NCBI GenBank assembly: GCA_021838065.1
Contig: JAKCEJ010000084.1
Span: forward strand, 1 to 9,978
Reading direction: 5' to 3'
DNA length: 9,978 bases
Source: Pseudomonadota bacterium
Lineage (GTDB): Bacteria; Pseudomonadota; Gammaproteobacteria; Steroidobacterales; Steroidobacteraceae
Shown here one piece after another: positions 8,698 to 9,978 of this stretch. The translations under genes were made by a program, and so were the position numbers. Within the stretch, counting starts at the first letter, position 1; every line of letters starts with the position of its first letter. A model generated the notes under the pieces. The model had not been told where the DNA came from. It saw nothing but the letters and a program-made list of their open reading frames with translations, and searched no databases.

Positions 8698-9027
8698 TCA
8701 GCGACGCCGGATCCAGCGGCCGCCGCTCATACGCCAGCCGTGAGCGGTATCCACCCAGCGGTGCGGCACCCAGCGGTACCCGGGCCGGGGCGCCGCCCAA
8801 CGCCCGCGCACCCAGTAGTAGCCGCTCGGCGCCCAGTTCCAGTAGCCGCCGAGCCAGATGTAGCCCGGATACGGCGCCGGCCCGTAATACTCGACGCGCG
8901 GCAGCGGCGGCGCGACGAGCACCGCGCCGCCGTAATAGCCCGGCTCGGCCACGCAGGCGCCGAGCGTCAGGGACAACCCGAGCGTGATCGCCGCGATCGC
9001 GGCGCGAAACTTGGGAGACCTTGCCAT
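8698..9027 (-). CDS. YXWXXGXW-repeat lipoprotein
   Basis: A 109-residue envelope lipoprotein. The N-terminus MARSPKFR is basic, followed by a hydrophobic run and a lipobox LGAC with Cys25 as the lipidated residue. The mature part is rich in Tyr, Trp, Pro and Gly and carries repeats of the WXXGXW type: WLGGYW (59-63 region), WVRGRW (72-77) and degenerate copies WVPHRW and the final SGGRW. Such proteins are common in proteobacteria and are named only by the repeat; their role is unknown. The ATG at 9027 has AGAGG six bases upstream; the frame is open further upstream but without signal-peptide character. The very basic tail (IRRR) might contact envelope polyanions, which is speculation. It is divergently placed to the GNAT gene across a 160-base gap. 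Confidence 0.85.
   Translation of the reverse strand: MARSPKFRAAIAAITLGLSLTLGACVAEPGYYGGAVLVAPPLPRVEYYGPAPYPGYIWLGGYWNWAPSGYYWVRGRWAAPRPGYRWVPHRWVDTAHGWRMSGGRWIRRR
8805..8823 (-). repeat. First copy of a 19-bp repeat shared with the RcnB-family gene
   Basis: CGCGCACCCAGTAGTAGCC occurs here, and again unchanged at 9718-9736. In both genes the minus strand reads Gly-Tyr-Tyr-Trp-Val-Arg in frame, with the same codons. The repeat therefore falls on a shared aromatic protein motif and is probably not a DNA-level element. Confidence 0.55.
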
Positions 9028-9103
9028 GGGGGACCTCTCGCCCTGGGGTATTGCCCCTGCAACGCCGCACGGCGCGGCGGGTGCACCGGAGTGTGCCCCC
9101 GGG

Positions 9104-9120
9104 GGTGATTTTCGATCACC
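9104..9120. other. Stem-loop in the lipoprotein/GNAT divergent region
   Basis: GGTGAT-TTTCG-ATCACC is a perfect 6-bp stem with a five-base loop. It is flanked on the left by the palindrome CCCCCGGGGG (9096-9105) and, further left, by GGTGCACC (9080-9087). These dyads are the only structure in the 160-base gap (9028-9187) between the divergent genes; no convincing -35/-10 pair is visible. The dyad could be an operator serving either gene or simply GC-driven. Confidence 0.35.
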
Positions 9121-9176
9121 TCGGCTTGTACGGACCCGCCGGCCCCGGCACAGTCCACGGATCTGCACCCCTGCCC

Positions 9177-9181
9177 GGGAG
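9177..9181 (+). promoter_or_regulatory. Ribosome-binding site fixing the GTG start of the GNAT gene
   Basis: GGGAG is followed by six bases and GTG 9188. The frame is open for about 200 bases upstream, but that stretch reads as Arg/Pro-rich noise and overlaps the lipoprotein gene, so this site decides the start. Confidence 0.65.
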
Positions 9182-9187
9182 AGCGCC

Positions 9188-9592
9188 GTGCCGATCGTCT
9201 ATGCCCACGAGCCTGACCTGTCCGCCGCAGCCTTCCGCGATGTATTGATCTCCTCCACCCTCGGGGAGCGTCGGCCCGTGGAGGATCTCGAGCGCCTGGG
9301 ACACATGCTGCGCGAGGCGGACCTCATCGTCACCGCCCGCGACGGGCGCCGCTTGGTCGGCATCTCGCGCGCGCTCACCGACTTTTCCTACTGCTGTTAT
9401 CTGTCCGATCTGGCGGTGGACGCCGCGTACCAGCGCCGGGGGATCGGCCGGCGGCTGATCGGCGAGACGCACGCGCTCGCCGGCCCGCAGACCACACTGG
9501 TTCTGGTGGCCGCACCGAACGCCGAGTCCTACTACCCGAGGATCGGAATGACCCAACGCCCCTCCTGCTGGACGCTGCCGCGCGCGCGCTGA
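9188..9592 (+). CDS. GNAT-family N-acetyltransferase
   Basis: A 134-residue single-domain GNAT enzyme, expected to transfer an acetyl group from acetyl-CoA to an amine in the cytoplasm. The core is visible: the strand YLSDLAVDAAY is followed by the pyrophosphate-binding loop QRRGIG (82-87) and helix RRLIGETHAL. Later come LVLVAAPNAESYYPRIGM, the usual splayed strand and a tyrosine often used as general acid. The C-terminus is short (to residue 134) but complete for compact members of the family. Start GTG 9188 is chosen from the GGGAG site and because the protein then begins with a normal first strand (MPIVYAHEPD). It is convergent with the RcnB-family gene and divergent from the lipoprotein, so it is probably its own transcription unit. 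The substrate cannot be told from sequence. Confidence 0.88.
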   Translation: MPIVYAHEPDLSAAAFRDVLISSTLGERRPVEDLERLGHMLREADLIVTARDGRRLVGISRALTDFSYCCYLSDLAVDAAYQRRGIGRRLIGETHALAGPQTTLVLVAAPNAESYYPRIGMTQRPSCWTLPRAR

Positions 9593-9597
9593 GGGGC

Positions 9598-9631
9598 TGC
9601 GGCCGCGCCGCCGATTGGCCGCGCGGCCGCA
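9598..9631. terminator. Hairpin between convergent genes, possible bidirectional terminator
   Basis: TGCGGCCGCGC and GCGCGGCCGCA form a perfect 11-bp stem around a 12-base loop. It begins 5 bases after the GNAT stop and lies 12 bases after the RcnB-family stop on the other strand. It is very stable but has no U-tract on either side, so termination is inferred from position and symmetry. Confidence 0.5.
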
Positions 9632-9643
9632 CCGCATTCCCGG

Positions 9644-9978
9644 TCAGTGAAACTCGTTGGCGATGACGTTGAGCACAACGCCGGTCGCGATCGCGGCCAG
9701 GACCGCGTTGTTACCTACGCGCACCCAGTAGTAGCCCGGCGGTGGCGGCGCAAGGTGGTAGTAGGCCGCATCCGGAACGATGTACGCCGGAGCGCGGTAG
9801 GCGATCGGAAGCCGTTCGCCACGCCGCCAGGTCCGGTAGTAGTACCCCGGCGGCCTGCGGTACTGGCCGCCGTCGAAGTCGCCCCCGCGGCGAGCGCGCC
9901 AGCCCTCGCGCTCGTGCTCGCGGCGCCAATCGCGGCGTTCGCGCCAGTCGCGATGATCGCGGTGATCGCCCCGGTGAT
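9644..9978 (-). CDS. RcnB-family periplasmic protein, C-terminal part (partial)
   Basis: The stop is TCA 9644-9646 (TGA on the minus strand), and the frame runs off the right end of the window with 110 residues visible. The C-terminal ~30 residues carry the RcnB-family signature: PPPPGYYWVRVGNNAVLAA followed by IATGVVLNVI. Before it are the typical YRAPAYIVPDAAYYHL stretch and an N-terminal Arg/Asp/His-rich, repetitive region (HRDHRDWRERRDW). E. coli RcnB is a periplasmic protein of nickel/cobalt homeostasis; most relatives share the domain with no proven metal role. The charged repeats could bind metal through His and Asp, which is inference. The signal peptide and start lie outside the window. 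The final Asn-Glu-Phe-His end is intact. It is convergent with the GNAT gene. Confidence 0.82.
   Translation of the reverse strand, partial: HRGDHRDHRDWRERRDWRREHEREGWRARRGGDFDGGQYRRPPGYYYRTWRRGERLPIAYRAPAYIVPDAAYYHLAPPPPGYYWVRVGNNAVLAAIATGVVLNVIANEFH
9718..9736 (-). repeat. Second copy of the 19-bp repeat shared with the lipoprotein gene
   Basis: Identical to 8805-8823 over 19 bases, and it encodes the GYYWVR that opens the RcnB-domain signature. The identity ends abruptly on both sides. Confidence 0.55.

Noticed and set aside
8984..9187. Upstream extension of the GNAT gene overlapping the lipoprotein gene
   Set aside because: The extension overlaps a confident antisense coding start and resembles no GNAT N-terminus. 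GGGAG-GTG at 9188 explains initiation.

Overview
The window is compact, very GC-rich bacterial chromosome with GC-ending codons throughout, short intergenic gaps, ATGA/GTGA stop-start overlaps and frequent GTG starts. A serine O-succinyltransferase-type MetX, an RcnB-family protein, a MarR-GNAT fusion and a PilZ protein together suggest a gammaproteobacterium, perhaps near Xanthomonadales/Nevskiales. That placement is an inference from family resemblance. There is no rRNA, tRNA, CRISPR array, insertion sequence or phage gene, and base composition shows no sign of recent transfer.

Left part (1-1618, plus strand): the last codons of an unidentified gene, then an acyltransferase of the MetX fold that most resembles the serine O-succinyltransferases of cysteine synthesis. 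A short PilZ-domain (c-di-GMP receptor) gene follows, with a 32-codon open frame overlapping its start.

Centre-left (1699-4793, plus strand): an alkylation-damage repair pair. The first gene fuses the Ada methyl-acceptor and AraC-type DNA-binding domains to an AlkA-type base glycosylase. The second is ogt, an O6-alkylguanine-DNA methyltransferase. They are joined by a 16-codon mini-ORF that overlaps the stop of one and the start of the other. One protein can sense methylation, activate transcription and excise alkylated bases, while Ogt removes O6-alkyl groups directly. A MarR-GNAT fusion follows, with a perfect 19-bp palindrome directly before its start that is probably its own operator.

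Centre (4862-8032, minus strand): a 1056-residue exported protein with 11 Asp-box (BNR) motifs forming a sortilin/VPS10-like propeller, plus an Ig-like segment and a helical C-terminus. Its role is unknown. A hairpin lies between it and the convergent MarR-GNAT gene. Its upstream region is divergent with a GFA/CENP-V-type zinc protein and carries a long inverted repeat with a third half-site.

Right part (8698-9978): a small YXWXXGXW-repeat lipoprotein (minus), a short GNAT acetyltransferase (plus), and the C-terminal part of an RcnB-family periplasmic protein (minus, cut by the window end). The two envelope proteins share an identical 19-bp stretch encoding Gly-Tyr-Tyr-Trp-Val-Arg. An 11-bp perfect stem lies between the GNAT and RcnB genes.

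Most of this is ordinary chromosomal content. The most original points are regulatory: the MarR palindrome, the mini-ORF between alkA and ogt, and the half-site cluster at 8131-8205. I found no convincing undescribed multi-gene system.
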